Shown: positions 15,725 to 25,139 of the stretch, piece after piece
How the letters are laid out: each line of letters begins with the position of its first letter
Numbering within the stretch: the first letter of the stretch is position 1
DNA from: Bacteroidota bacterium
Lineage (GTDB): Bacteria; Bacteroidota; Bacteroidia; Bacteroidales; F082
DNA length: 32,129 nt
Reading direction: 5' to 3'
NCBI GenBank assembly: GCA_947505205.1
Contig: CANNKD010000013.1
Span: 1 to 32,129 of the forward strand
Program-made: the position numbers and the translations under genes
Notes under the pieces: model-generated
Told to the model about the DNA's origin: nothing
The model's database searches: none
The model's input: only the letters and a program-made list of their open reading frames with translations

Positions 15725-17095
15725 ATGTACGTATCTCCAATCAGAGAACCTTTAATAAAAGGGAACAAGGACTACAGTCAAGTCACTAAAGACATATTGG
15801 CACCCATGGCAGGCAAGCCCGGCAAATACTGGTACATTGGCATTGCTTTGGCTGGTACTGCTGCTTTATTTGGTGGATGGGCAACTTTCGTGACACTCTT
15901 TACCGGTATTGGTAGCTGGGGAACAAATAAAACCGTTGGTTGGGCATGGGATATTACCAACTTTGTTTGGTGGGTTGGTATTGGTCATGCCGGAACATTT
16001 ATTTCTGCTATTTTGCTACTTTTCCGTCAAAAATGGAGAACCAGCATCAACCGCTCGGCCGAAGCTATGACATTAATAGCCGTAATGTGCGCGGGTTTCT
16101 TCCCACTCATCCACATGGGACGACTTTTTCTGGGTTTCTTTATTTTCCCTTATCCAAATACACGCGCCTTATGGGTTAACTTCAACTCGCCTTTGCTTTG
16201 GGATGTATTCGCCATCAGTACTTATTTCGCCGTTTCACTGATTTTCTGGTATGTTGGTTTAATCCCTGATATTGGGACAGTTAGAGACAAAGCAACCACA
16301 AAAATCAGAAAAGCGATTTATGGATTTTTGAGTTTTGGTTGGACAGGATCGGCCACACATTGGGCCCGTCACGAAACGGTTAGTTTGATTTTAGCCGGAT
16401 TGGCAGCACCGCTTGTATTGTCGGTTCATACCATCGTAAGTTTCGACTTTGCAACATCGGTTATCCCGGGATGGCATACCACAATCTTTCCACCTTATTT
16501 TGTTTCAGGCGCTGTTTTCTCAGGTTTTGCAATGGTATTGACCTTGCTTATCATCACCCGAAAAGCACTCAATCTTGAACAATATATCACGATCAACCAC
16601 ATCGAATCGATGAATAAAATCATTATTCTCACAGGTTCAATTGTTGGCATCGCCTATATGACGGAATTCTTTATTGCCTGGTATTCTGGTAATGAATATG
16701 AGATGTTTACATTCACGAATCGTGCCTTCGGACCTTACGCATGGGCATATTGGATCATGATGACATGCAACGTGATAACACCTCAGCTTTTCTGGTTTAA
16801 AAAGATTAGAACCAATGTTTTAATCACATTTATTATTTCGATTTTCGTAAATATTGGTATGTGGTTCGAACGATTTGTAATTGTTGTTTCATCCTTACAT
16901 CGCGATTATTTGCCTTCAAGTTGGGCAATGTACTCTCCAACAATTGTTGAAGTTGGATTATACGTTGGCACCTTGGGCTTGTTCTTTACTCTTTTCTTAC
17001 TGTTTATCAGAGCATTTCCTGTAATTGCCATTGCAGAAGTCAAGAGCGTTTTAAAATCATCAGGTGAAAATAATAACCATACCGAACATGAATAA
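15725..17095 (+). CDS. actC: Alternative complex III quinol-binding subunit ActC (NrfD-like)
   Basis: Integral membrane protein of 456 residues with about ten transmembrane helices, belonging to the NrfD/PsrC-like family. Conserved stretches visible are [81 protein letters not shown] and [14 protein letters not shown]. It is thought to hold the quinol site at the periplasmic side and pass electrons to ActB. The N-terminus ([16 protein letters not shown]) is typical of ActC, which supports the ATG at 15725. Its last 8 bases overlap the start of actD, indicating translational coupling. Confidence 0.95.
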   Translation: MYVSPIREPLIKGNKDYSQVTKDILAPMAGKPGKYWYIGIALAGTAALFGGWATFVTLFTGIGSWGTNKTVGWAWDITNFVWWVGIGHAGTFISAILLLFRQKWRTSINRSAEAMTLIAVMCAGFFPLIHMGRLFLGFFIFPYPNTRALWVNFNSPLLWDVFAISTYFAVSLIFWYVGLIPDIGTVRDKATTKIRKAIYGFLSFGWTGSATHWARHETVSLILAGLAAPLVLSVHTIVSFDFATSVIPGWHTTIFPPYFVSGAVFSGFAMVLTLLIITRKALNLEQYITINHIESMNKIIILTGSIVGIAYMTEFFIAWYSGNEYEMFTFTNRAFGPYAWAYWIMMTCNVITPQLFWFKKIRTNVLITFIISIFVNIGMWFERFVIVVSSLHRDYLPSSWAMYSPTIVEVGLYVGTLGLFFTLFLLFIRAFPVIAIAEVKSVLKSSGENNNHTEHE

Positions 17096-17606
17096 GTATA
17101 TAACAGCCTATTACCTTGATGAAGGGAAATTACTCAAAGGTGTAAAGCAAATAAAAAGTAAAGGTGTTAAAATTAAAGATGTTTTATCACCATTTCCTGT
17201 TCATGGACTAGATAAAGCATTGGGATTGAGAAGATCACGATTAGCCAGGGTTGCTTTTGCCGGAGGCGCAATTGGCGCAATTGCAGGTTTTGGATTTCAA
17301 ACATGGGTTTTCACCTCTGCTTATCCGATTAATTTTGGCGGTAAACCTTACTTTTCAGCTCCCTCTTTCATCCCTGTTACGTTTGAAACGACCGTATTGT
17401 TTTCAGCATTCTCGATGGTTTTTGCTTTTTTAATTGCCAGCAAATTACTTCCCGGAGAAAATCCTGTTATCCTTGATGAACGTGTTACAGACGATCACTT
17501 TTTGGTCGTTATTGAACTCGATGAAGAGAGCACAGAAGAGAGCATCAAAGAAATTGAAAAAGCCCTTAAAGAGGCCGGAGCTGAAGGAATTATTATAAAA
17601 GCATAG
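17088..17606 (+). CDS. actD: Alternative complex III membrane subunit ActD (DUF3341)
   Basis: A 172-residue subunit with an N-terminal soluble region ([19 protein letters not shown]), two transmembrane helices ([19 protein letters not shown] and [20 protein letters not shown]) and a C-terminal acidic ferredoxin-like end ([32 protein letters not shown]). This matches the DUF3341/ActD pattern, in which [21 protein letters not shown] joins the helices. I use the ATG at 17088 rather than the ORF-track GTG at 17064. It gives the family-like N-terminus and a short 8-base overlap with actC. It is a structural subunit without cofactors. Confidence 0.93.
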   Translation: MNKYITAYYLDEGKLLKGVKQIKSKGVKIKDVLSPFPVHGLDKALGLRRSRLARVAFAGGAIGAIAGFGFQTWVFTSAYPINFGGKPYFSAPSFIPVTFETTVLFSAFSMVFAFLIASKLLPGENPVILDERVTDDHFLVVIELDEESTEESIKEIEKALKEAGAEGIIIKA

Positions 17607-17618
17607 AAATAAAGAAAT

Positions 17619-18797
17619 ATGGAGAATATAACTTTTACGCTAACAAAAAAAATTGTAACTATTTGTATTATAATGGTTTCAATTGGGTTACTCGCTTTGG
17701 TTTACGGTCTTATTGCTGGATTAGGCGGAGAACGTATTTCCGCAAATATTCTTTTGAATAATTACTATTTTCTTGGAATGGGCTTAATTGGGCTGTTTTT
17801 TGTAGCAGTTCATGCCATTGCCGAGTCTGGCTGGCAAGTAAGTGTACAACGTATTGGTGAAGCGATGAGCACTTTTATTCCTATTGCAGGTATATTGATG
17901 TTATTGTTCTTTGTTTTTGGCGGTTTGCATTCAATCTATGATTGGACTCATCCTGAGCACATTGACGAAATTTTGGCTAAAAAAGCACCTTATCTGAATG
18001 AACCTTTCTTTTACATTCGATTAATCATCTATTTCGCAATATGGAGTTTGTTGTCTTTCTACATCCGCAAAACTTCGCGTGAACTCGATAACCAGAAAGA
18101 CATTCGTTATTTCCACAAACTGAGGAAATTATCAGCTATTTTTATTGTAACATACGCAATCACAAGCGTTACCTCCGCCTGGGATTGGCTGATGTCGCTC
18201 GATGCACACTGGTTCAGTACTTTATATGGCTGGTATATCTTTATGAGTATGCTGGCAAGCGGAGTTTCGATGATTATTATTATCCTTTATCTTTTAAAAA
18301 GAATGGGTTATATGACCCACGTTAACAACGAACATATTCACGATTTAGGAAAATACCTTTTTGGATTTAGCCTCTTTTGGGCTTATCTATGGTTTTCGCA
18401 ATATATGCTGATTTGGTACGCAAACATTCCTGAAGAAACCATTTATTTCTCAGAAAGATTAGATCACTTTAAACCAATATTTATGGCAAATATCATTGTA
18501 AATTTGGCTATTCCGTTATTATTATTGATGACCCGTGACGCAAAACGTGCCTTTTGGATGTTAATTCCTGTTGCGATAACCGTTTTTATCGGACACTGGA
18601 TTGATTTGTATCAAATTATCATGCCAGGTGCTGTTGGAGGCGAAAAAGCCGGAATTGGTTTCCTCGAAATCGGACTTACAATTGGCTATCTGGGATTGTT
18701 CTTTTTAGTGGTTTTCTATTCACTTTCAAAATCACCTTTGGTTCCAAAGAATCATCCTTTTTATAATGAAAGCCAGGATTACCACACAAATTATTGA
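17619..18797 (+). CDS. actF: Alternative complex III membrane subunit ActF
   Basis: Integral membrane protein of 392 residues with about ten helices, a shorter relative of ActC (quinol:cytochrome c oxidoreductase quinone-binding subunit 2). Family stretches visible are SAWDWLMSLDAHWFSTLYGWYIFMSML, MTHVNNEHIHDLGKYLFGFSLFWAYLWFSQYMLIWYANIPEET and the cytoplasmic-end FFLVVFYSLSKSPLVPKNHPF. It packs against ActC/ActD in known complexes. It follows actD after 12 bases. Here it precedes the monohaem subunit actE, whereas the naming order ABCDEF puts E before F. I assign F by sequence pattern, not by position. Confidence 0.9.
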   Translation: MENITFTLTKKIVTICIIMVSIGLLALVYGLIAGLGGERISANILLNNYYFLGMGLIGLFFVAVHAIAESGWQVSVQRIGEAMSTFIPIAGILMLLFFVFGGLHSIYDWTHPEHIDEILAKKAPYLNEPFFYIRLIIYFAIWSLLSFYIRKTSRELDNQKDIRYFHKLRKLSAIFIVTYAITSVTSAWDWLMSLDAHWFSTLYGWYIFMSMLASGVSMIIIILYLLKRMGYMTHVNNEHIHDLGKYLFGFSLFWAYLWFSQYMLIWYANIPEETIYFSERLDHFKPIFMANIIVNLAIPLLLLMTRDAKRAFWMLIPVAITVFIGHWIDLYQIIMPGAVGGEKAGIGFLEIGLTIGYLGLFFLVVFYSLSKSPLVPKNHPFYNESQDYHTNY

Positions 18798-18858
18798 TAA
18801 CCTGATAATTACAATATTGTGTCAATAATTCAAATTAGACAAAGAAATAATTGAAATT

Positions 18859-19422
18859 ATGAAAAATTCATTTAAAATGATGTTGATCCTCCTAATTCTC
18901 ACTGGATTTTCATCATGTAACAAAGATAAAAACAATCCAGGCTACGTTTTTTGGCCCGATATGGCTTATACCACGGCATCAAAATCGTATTCATCGAGTA
19001 CTGTTTTTGCCAACGGATTAACCATGCAGGCACCTGCTGATGGAACCATTGCCAGAGGAACAACAATTTATCCTTATAAGGCAAAATCGCCGGACGATCA
19101 GTTAAAAGCCGGTATGGAACTTAAAAATCCTGTTGAAGCCACTGCTACTAATCTCGCTGAAGGAAAACGTCAATTCGAGATTTTTTGCATGGATTGCCAC
19201 GGCATTGGCGGTAAAGCTGATGGTCATCTTTATACAGCAAAACTTTTTCCTGCAAAGCCACGTGATTTAACTGAGCCTTTCGTACAAACGAAACCTGATG
19301 GTGAAATTTACCATATTATTACAGTTGGTTCGTTATCAACTTTGATGGGTGCACATGGAACACAAATAACTCCCGAAAACCGTTGGAGAATTGTAAATTA
19401 CATCCGCACATTGGTTAAATAA
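18859..19422 (+). CDS. actE: Alternative complex III monohaem lipoprotein cytochrome ActE
   Basis: A 187-residue lipoprotein with signal and lipobox LILTGFSSC (Cys about residue 20) and one haem site, CMDCHGIGGKADG at residue 110. The opening VFWPDMAYTTASKSY and TIARGTTIYPYKAKSPDD are typical of ActE, which binds on the periplasmic face next to ActA and hands electrons to the oxidase or a soluble cytochrome. The likely axial Met lies in STLMGAHG. It follows actF after 61 bases. It is the last gene of the act operon, since a clear terminator begins 28 bases after its stop. Confidence 0.92.
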   Translation: MKNSFKMMLILLILTGFSSCNKDKNNPGYVFWPDMAYTTASKSYSSSTVFANGLTMQAPADGTIARGTTIYPYKAKSPDDQLKAGMELKNPVEATATNLAEGKRQFEIFCMDCHGIGGKADGHLYTAKLFPAKPRDLTEPFVQTKPDGEIYHIITVGSLSTLMGAHGTQITPENRWRIVNYIRTLVK

Positions 19423-19450
19423 TCCTGTTTTTGTGAATTAATAATATCAT

Positions 19451-19484
19451 AACCTCTTGTCAATCAAAGGCAAGAGGTTTTTAT
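19451..19484 (+). terminator. Terminator of the act operon
   Basis: AACCTCTTG and CAAGAGGTT form a 9-bp stem around an 11-base loop, followed by TTTATTT. The ORF-track TTG start of the next gene lies inside its left arm, which argues against that start. Confidence 0.83.
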
Positions 19485-19489
19485 TTACA

Positions 19490-19969
19490 ATGAAAATGAA
19501 AATTGAAAAAGATACCGTAGCTTGCCTCTACTACACACTTTGGGATGCTAAGAAAAAGGAAATAATTCAGGAAATGCATAAAGAAGAATCTGAAGAATAC
19601 TATTTTGGCAAAGGAATGATGCTCGATTATTTTGAAGAAAAGATATTCGGTTTAGGAGAAAATGACACATTCGACTTTGTAATCCCATGCGATGAGGCCT
19701 ATGGGCCGGTGGATCCGAGTGCCATTTTCGATTTACCAAATTCAGCATTTGAAGATGAAAACGGCCAAATTGAAGAGGGAGTTTTACAAATTGGGAACAT
19801 ATTCCCGATGCAGGATAATGAAGGCAACCGCCACAATGGAAAGTTGATAAAAATCATGCAAAATAGTGTAACTATGGACTTTAACCATCCTTTAGCGGGC
19901 AAGGATCTTCAATTTCAAGGCGGAATTGTATCTGTGCGAAAAACCGAAAATTTAGATCAGAAAGTTTAA
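19490..19969 (+). CDS. FKBP-type peptidyl-prolyl isomerase, SlyD-like
   Basis: A 159-residue cytoplasmic prolyl isomerase/chaperone without signal peptide. It shows the SlyD-like layout: an N-terminal FKBP strand (KIEKDTVACLYYTLWDAKKKEI), FGKGMMLDYFEEKIFGLGENDTFDFVIPCDEAYGP, an inserted flap (LPNSAFEDENGQIEEGVLQIGNIFPMQDNEGN), and the closing VTMDFNHPLAGKDLQFQGGIVSVR. The His/Cys-rich metal-binding tail of E. coli SlyD is absent. I choose ATG 19490 over the track's TTG 19457, because the latter is in the act terminator stem; a second Met lies two codons later. The gene stands between act and the copper ATPase (28 bases downstream), so it may be cotranscribed with the latter. Confidence 0.9.
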   Translation: MKMKIEKDTVACLYYTLWDAKKKEIIQEMHKEESEEYYFGKGMMLDYFEEKIFGLGENDTFDFVIPCDEAYGPVDPSAIFDLPNSAFEDENGQIEEGVLQIGNIFPMQDNEGNRHNGKLIKIMQNSVTMDFNHPLAGKDLQFQGGIVSVRKTENLDQKV

Positions 19970-19997
19970 ACACATCCAAATTACATATCTCAACAGA

Positions 19998-22382
19998 ATG
20001 TCTGAGTCAAAATGTGTGCACTGTGGAGCCGATAATGGAAATGCTCCTGTAGTTTGGAATGAAAAAGCGTTTTGCTGTCAGGGCTGCTCAACGGTTTATC
20101 AGATTCTGAATGAAAACCAGATGGGAAATTATTACCGGATACAGCCCATGTCGGGAATCAAAGTTATCACTGATACACAATCTGGGAAATTTGCTTACCT
20201 CGAAAATGACGAAATCAGACTAAAACTCCTGGATTTTTCTGATGAAACCGTATCAAAAATTAGATTTTTTATTCCTACAATACACTGTGCATCTTGTATT
20301 TGGTTGTTAGAAAACCTCTCAAAACTCGACAATGCGATCAGATATTCCTCTGTTAACTTTCCCAAAAAAGAGGTTACCATCACTTTCGATCATAATAAAT
20401 TAAGTCTGAGGAAATTAGCCGAATTATTAACCGCAATCCATTACATTCCCGAAATTACGCTCGATCAGCTTGAAAAATCACATGGAAATAAGTCAGATCA
20501 GAATTTATTAATCAAGATTGGGATTGCCAGCTTCAGTTTTCTCAACATCATGATGTACAGCTTCCCTGAGTATTTGCCCGGGGGAGACTTACTTGAAAAA
20601 GATTTCAAAAATATATTTGGATGGCTCAGCTTCATTCTAATCCTTCCTGTGGTTTTCTATAGTTCACTCGATTATTATCTCTCTGCCTGGAAGGGTTTAA
20701 AACACAAAATAATCAGTATAGATTTGCCTATATCATTGGGTATCATTGCATTGTTTCTCGAAAGTTCGTGGGTTGTTTTTCACAATGGCGGCATCGGATA
20801 TATGGATTCGTTGGCCGGACTGTTGTTCTTCCTGCTGATTGGAAAATGGTATCAAAGCAAAACTTACGAAGCACTTTCTTTCGAACGTGATTACAAATCC
20901 TATTTTCCTGTTGCCGTGACCAGAATCGTTGACGGTAGTGAAGAAATTATTCCGATAAAAAACCTCAGAAAAGGCGATAGAATCGTTGTTCGAAATCAGG
21001 AATTAATTCCGACTGACTCTTTTTTATTGAATGGTAATGGTCAAATTGATTACTCATTTGTGACAGGTGAATCGGTACCGGTGGCGAAGAAGTTGAACGA
21101 TTTTATTTACGCCGGCGGACGTCAGATAGGCAGTTCCATCGAGCTTGTTGTTGACAAGGAAGTGGAACAAAGTTACCTCACTCAACTTTGGAATCAAACA
21201 AATGAAAAAGACAAAGAAATAAGCTTAAACACGCATGTAAACAAGGTTAGCCAATATTTCACAATAGTAATTTTAATTATTGCTACGCTTGCTTTTGCCT
21301 TTAGATTGACCACAAGTCTGGAACTCGCGGTGTATGTATTTGCCTCTGTATTGATAATCGCTTGTCCATGCGCATTAGCACTAACGATTCCGTTCACCTT
21401 TGGAAGCACCATGCGTATTTTTGGGCGGCAAGGATTATATTTAAAAAACACCGATGTTATTGAGCAATTATATAAAACTGACACCATTGTTTTCGATAAA
21501 ACCGGAACAATCACACTGAACCGTCAAATTAAAACAGCTTTTCATGGGCAGAAACTGACTGAAAGTGAAATTATTGAAATACAATCAGTTGTGCGCAATT
21601 CGAACCATCCACTGAGTAAAGCATTGTATGATAATTTACCAAAATCCACACTATTTTCTATACAAAATTATGAAGAACATTTGGGCTTGGGTATTCGTGC
21701 ACTCGTAAATGAAAAAGAAATTAAACTCGGATCGCCATTATTTATTTCGGCTGATGTTTCAAACGAATCATTTACGGAAAGTCGCGTGTATCTTTCAATT
21801 AACGATATTCAAAAAGGATATTTCAGTTTTGCCAATACATATCGCGAAGGATTACAACAATTGATTTCAAAACTGAGCCAAAATTACGAATTACACTTAA
21901 TTTCCGGCGATAATGACAGTGAAAAGGAACGCCTCCACGAAATATTCGGAAACAAAACCAATATTCATTTCAACCAGAGTCCGAGTGATAAAAAACAATA
22001 TATCAATCTATTACGATCATCCGGGAAACATATTTTAATGATAGGTGATGGCTTAAATGATGCAGGTGCTTTGAGTAGTAGCCACGTAGGTTTAACAATT
22101 GCCGATGATGTTTTTAGCTTCTCCCCAGCTTGCGATGCCATCATGGAAGCCTCGAAATTTGAAAAATTGATAAATTTCATCCACTTTTCACACACTGCTT
22201 TTAAAGTGATCAAAGCTAGTTTTTTCATCTCTCTTACATACAATATTATAGGATTACTTTTTGCGGTCTCGGGAAACCTTGCACCAATCGTTGCTGCCAT
22301 ATTAATGCCATTAAGTTCAATTACAGTTGTAAGTTTTGTTACAATTTCAATTTCCTTTTTAGCATCAAGAAAATTAAAATAG
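19998..22382 (+). CDS. ccoI: CcoI-type copper-translocating P1B ATPase
   Basis: A 794-residue membrane pump that exports Cu(I) towards the periplasm for assembly of haem-copper oxidases. In order: an N-terminal metal-binding segment (CVHCGADN and FCCQGCSTVYQIL, residues 6-36); an HMA-like domain with HCASCIWLLENL near residue 97; transmembrane helices; an actuator domain with VTGESVPV; the transport motif CPC at 456-458; the phosphorylation site DKTGTIT (D500); and GDGLNDAGAL at 683. This domain set with the extra N-terminal Cys-rich region is typical of the CcoI/FixI (CtpA2) class. The placement before ccoS-ccoNO agrees. It is probably read together with the FKBP gene; a 169-base spacer with a new promoter follows. 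Confidence 0.95.
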   Translation: MSESKCVHCGADNGNAPVVWNEKAFCCQGCSTVYQILNENQMGNYYRIQPMSGIKVITDTQSGKFAYLENDEIRLKLLDFSDETVSKIRFFIPTIHCASCIWLLENLSKLDNAIRYSSVNFPKKEVTITFDHNKLSLRKLAELLTAIHYIPEITLDQLEKSHGNKSDQNLLIKIGIASFSFLNIMMYSFPEYLPGGDLLEKDFKNIFGWLSFILILPVVFYSSLDYYLSAWKGLKHKIISIDLPISLGIIALFLESSWVVFHNGGIGYMDSLAGLLFFLLIGKWYQSKTYEALSFERDYKSYFPVAVTRIVDGSEEIIPIKNLRKGDRIVVRNQELIPTDSFLLNGNGQIDYSFVTGESVPVAKKLNDFIYAGGRQIGSSIELVVDKEVEQSYLTQLWNQTNEKDKEISLNTHVNKVSQYFTIVILIIATLAFAFRLTTSLELAVYVFASVLIIACPCALALTIPFTFGSTMRIFGRQGLYLKNTDVIEQLYKTDTIVFDKTGTITLNRQIKTAFHGQKLTESEIIEIQSVVRNSNHPLSKALYDNLPKSTLFSIQNYEEHLGLGIRALVNEKEIKLGSPLFISADVSNESFTESRVYLSINDIQKGYFSFANTYREGLQQLISKLSQNYELHLISGDNDSEKERLHEIFGNKTNIHFNQSPSDKKQYINLLRSSGKHILMIGDGLNDAGALSSSHVGLTIADDVFSFSPACDAIMEASKFEKLINFIHFSHTAFKVIKASFFISLTYNIIGLLFAVSGNLAPIVAAILMPLSSITVVSFVTISISFLASRKLK

Positions 22383-22484
22383 AATACAATTTCAAAGTTA
22401 ACATATTGATTTTATAAATCTTGAATCGCAAAAATTAGGTGCTAATATTTATTATTTAGAACTTTTCTTAATAGATGAATGTAG

Positions 22485-22514
22485 TTGCCATTTTCAAATC
22501 AATGTTTACTTTTG
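22485..22514 (+). promoter_or_regulatory. Promoter of the ccoS-NO-Q-P unit
   Basis: TTG at 22485-22487, 19 bases, then TACTTTTG at 22507-22514 fit the Bacteroidota -33/-7 pattern. The leader to ccoS would be about 30 bases. Upstream, GATTTTATAAATC at 22408-22420 is a small palindrome but does not match an FNR box. Confidence 0.6.
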
Positions 22515-22551
22515 TGCATTACAAATCGTAAACAAGAACTTATTTACCGAA

Positions 22552-22734
22552 ATGTCTGCAATTTTATTTTTAATCGTTATAGGAATCATAGTCGCAGCAG
22601 GATTTTTACTCATATTCATCTGGGCTGTTAAAAGTGGTCAGTATGACGATTCGTACTCTCCTTCAGTGCGAATGCTATTCGATAACGAGGAGTCTATTCC
22701 TGATAAAGAAGAACCATTAAAAAAAAAATCATAA
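22552..22734 (+). CDS. ccoS: cbb3 oxidase maturation protein CcoS
   Basis: A small 60-residue membrane protein with one helix (ILFLIVIGIIVAAGFLLIFIWAV), followed by the family hallmark KSGQYDDSYSPSVRMLFDNE and a charged tail. CcoS is needed for insertion of cofactors into cbb3 oxidase in proteobacteria. It commonly sits between ccoI and ccoN in Bacteroidota, as here. It starts at ATG 22552 and is separated from ccoNO by 14 bases, so the two should be cotranscribed from the promoter just upstream. Confidence 0.94.
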   Translation: MSAILFLIVIGIIVAAGFLLIFIWAVKSGQYDDSYSPSVRMLFDNEESIPDKEEPLKKKS

Positions 22735-22748
22735 TTAAATCTTAGTCT

Positions 22749-24896
22749 ATGGAGTTACAGAAATTTACTTACGACAACAAGATCACAAGGCTATTCATGA
22801 ATGCCACCATATTATGGGGTATTGTTGGAATGCTTGTTGGTCTGACCATCGCCCTTGAGTTGGTATTCCCACTCATGTCAGGTGGTATTTCATGGCTTTC
22901 GTTCGGACGATTACGCCCATTGCACACCAACGCAGTCATTTTTGCTTTTGTTGGCAACGGCCTTTTCACCGGAATTTACTATTCGGCACCTCGCCTTCTT
23001 AAAACGCCGATGTTCAGCGAATTATTAGGCAAAATTCACTTCTGGGGATGGCAATTAATTATTGTTGCTGCAGCCCTAACTTTACCCTTTGGGTTCACTG
23101 TTGGTAAAGAATATGCCGAACTTGAATGGCCAATCGATATTGCCATTGCATTGATTTGGGTTGTTTTCGGGATAAATTTAATCATGACAACCGTAAAACG
23201 CAGAACAAAACATATTTATGTAGCAATATGGTTTTATATTGCCACTTTCGTAACTGTTGCAGTATTGCATATTGTAAACTCTATTAACATTCCTGTCTCA
23301 TTATTAAAGAGTTATCCTATTTATGCAGGTGTACAGGACGCATTGGTTCAGTGGTGGTATGGTCATAATGCTGTTGCATTTTTCCTCACAACACCTTATC
23401 TTGGAATGATGTATTACTTCATTCCAAAAGCTGCCAACAGACCGGTTTATTCGTACAAACTTTCTATCATTCATTTTTGGGCATTGATTTTCTTATATAT
23501 CTGGGCAGGCCCTCACCATTTGTTATATACAGCACTTCCGGATTGGGCTCAGGCCTTGGGAGTCGTTTTCTCTGTCATGCTTATTGCGCCTTCATGGGGT
23601 GGAATGATCAACGGATTACTTACTTTGCGCGGTGCCTGGGACAAAGTTCGTGAAAGTCCGGTACTAAAAATGTTTGTCGTTGCTGTTACAGCTTATGGTA
23701 TGTCAACATTTGAAGGACCACTACTTTCATTAAAAAGTGTAAATGCAATCAGTCATTTCACCGACTGGACAATTGCTCATGTGCACATCGGTGCTTTGGG
23801 CTGGAACGGAATGATGACTTTTGGAATGCTATATTGGCTGTTTCCAAGAATATATAAAACACAGCTATTCAGCACTAAACTTGCGAATATTCATTTTTGG
23901 CTTGCTACAACAGGAATGTTGTTTTTCGCAATTCCATTATATTTTGCTGGTTTCGCCCAAAGTTTAATGTGGAAAGAATTTACTGCTGATGGATATTTGA
24001 AATACCCGAACTTTATTGAAACCGTAACACAAGTAATTCCGATGTATGGTATCAGGATTTTAGGAGGAACTTTATACATTACGGGTGTTATCATCATGAT
24101 TTTCAATCTTATAAAAACTGCCAATGCAGGAACATTCGTTGCAACAGAGGATGACGAAGCTCCGGCACTTGAATCGCATGCTTCCGTAATTGATAAAGGC
24201 CATCGTACTTTAGAAGGCAAACCACTGTTATTCACACTATTAGCCTTGGCAGCCATTCTAATCGGCGGAATTATTGAATTTGTCCCAATGTTCATGGTAA
24301 AATCGAATATTCCAACCATCTCAAGTGTCAAACCATATACACCTTTGGAACTTGAAGGTCGTGATATTTATATTCGAGAAGGATGTTATAACTGTCACAG
24401 TCAGATGATTCGACCTTTCCGCTCGGAAGTGGAACGATATGGAGATTACACCAAAGCCGGAGAAACTGTTTATGATCATCCTTTTCAATTTGGATCAAAA
24501 CGTACAGGTCCTGATTTAGCCCGTGAAGGTGTTAAAACCGGTCCATTATACAAACCAAATTCATGGCATTACAATCATTTCTTTAGCCCTCAAAAGCTTG
24601 TTGCTGAATCAATTATGCCACCATTCCCTTGGCTCATCGCAAATGAACTCGATTATAGCAAAATTTCGAAGAAAATCTCAGTAATGCAAACTTTAGGCGT
24701 ACCATATCCTGAAGGTTATGCTAATCAGGCAAAAGATGAACTATTGAAACAAGCCAACGAAATTGCTCAAGGCTTACGCAACGAAGGAATTGATGTTACC
24801 GACACTAAAGAAGTCATTGCATTAATTGCCTACATTCAACGGTTGGGTACTGATATTCATAGAACTGATGGCTCATCAGCTTTTACAAATAAATAA
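22749..24896 (+). CDS. ccoNO: Fused cbb3 oxidase subunits I and II (CcoNO)
   Basis: A 715-residue fusion. Residues 1 to about 470 are CcoN, the haem-copper subunit with about 12 helices. Seen are RPLHTNAVIFAFVGNGLFTGIYY, VQWWYGHNAVAFFLTTPYLGMMYYF (CuB site), WAGPHHLLYTALPDWAQ and DWTIAHVHIGALGWNG (haem ligands). After a linker and another helix, the CcoO part carries YIREGCYNCHSQMIRPFRSEVERYGDY, with its haem at residue 546, and the usual KRTGPDLAREG and WHYNHFFSPQKL. Together they reduce oxygen at high affinity and pump protons. This fusion is known in Bacteroidota. CcoQ follows after 18 bases. Confidence 0.97.
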   Translation: MELQKFTYDNKITRLFMNATILWGIVGMLVGLTIALELVFPLMSGGISWLSFGRLRPLHTNAVIFAFVGNGLFTGIYYSAPRLLKTPMFSELLGKIHFWGWQLIIVAAALTLPFGFTVGKEYAELEWPIDIAIALIWVVFGINLIMTTVKRRTKHIYVAIWFYIATFVTVAVLHIVNSINIPVSLLKSYPIYAGVQDALVQWWYGHNAVAFFLTTPYLGMMYYFIPKAANRPVYSYKLSIIHFWALIFLYIWAGPHHLLYTALPDWAQALGVVFSVMLIAPSWGGMINGLLTLRGAWDKVRESPVLKMFVVAVTAYGMSTFEGPLLSLKSVNAISHFTDWTIAHVHIGALGWNGMMTFGMLYWLFPRIYKTQLFSTKLANIHFWLATTGMLFFAIPLYFAGFAQSLMWKEFTADGYLKYPNFIETVTQVIPMYGIRILGGTLYITGVIIMIFNLIKTANAGTFVATEDDEAPALESHASVIDKGHRTLEGKPLLFTLLALAAILIGGIIEFVPMFMVKSNIPTISSVKPYTPLELEGRDIYIREGCYNCHSQMIRPFRSEVERYGDYTKAGETVYDHPFQFGSKRTGPDLAREGVKTGPLYKPNSWHYNHFFSPQKLVAESIMPPFPWLIANELDYSKISKKISVMQTLGVPYPEGYANQAKDELLKQANEIAQGLRNEGIDVTDTKEVIALIAYIQRLGTDIHRTDGSSAFTNK

Positions 24897-24914
24897 TCGA
24901 TCAGGCTAACCGAC

Positions 24915-25118
24915 ATGAAAATTATCGCTAACACGCTTGAAAACATCGCTGGAATTGAATGGTATCCAATCATCGGACTTTTTATATTCTTGATTTTCTT
25001 TATAGTTTTGATTATCAGAGTAATGTATCTTGGTCAGGATGAGGTTCAGGAATTAAGTCAACTCCCCTTAGATCGTAACGATAACTTCGTGAAGGAACCA
25101 AATAATCAGTTAAATTAA
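24915..25118 (+). CDS. ccoQ: cbb3 oxidase small subunit CcoQ
   Basis: A 67-residue protein with one membrane helix (WYPIIGLFIFLIFFIVLIIRVMYLG) followed by a short polar tail DEVQELSQLPLDRND. It fits the CcoQ/FixQ family, which stabilises the cbb3 complex, by length, helix placement and its position between ccoNO and ccoP. Sequence conservation in this family is low, so position carries much of the weight. Confidence 0.86.
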   Translation: MKIIANTLENIAGIEWYPIIGLFIFLIFFIVLIIRVMYLGQDEVQELSQLPLDRNDNFVKEPNNQLN

Positions 25119-25139
25119 CCTTAAGTAAAAGAAAAGAAA

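Noticed and set aside
17064-17087. GTG start for actD in the ORF track
   Set aside because: ATG 17088 gives the typical ActD N-terminus and a short 8-base overlap with actC.
19457-19489. TTG start for the FKBP gene given in the ORF track
   Set aside because: It lies within the left arm of the act terminator and adds an unlikely N-terminus; ATG 19490 fits the family.
22408-22420. Palindrome GATTTTATAAATC upstream of ccoS considered as an FNR box
   Set aside because: It does not match TTGAT-N4-ATCAA, and short AT-rich palindromes are expected by chance in such DNA.
23891-24331. 146-codon minus-strand ORF inside ccoNO
   Set aside because: Shadow of a conserved oxidase coding region, no motif or start context.
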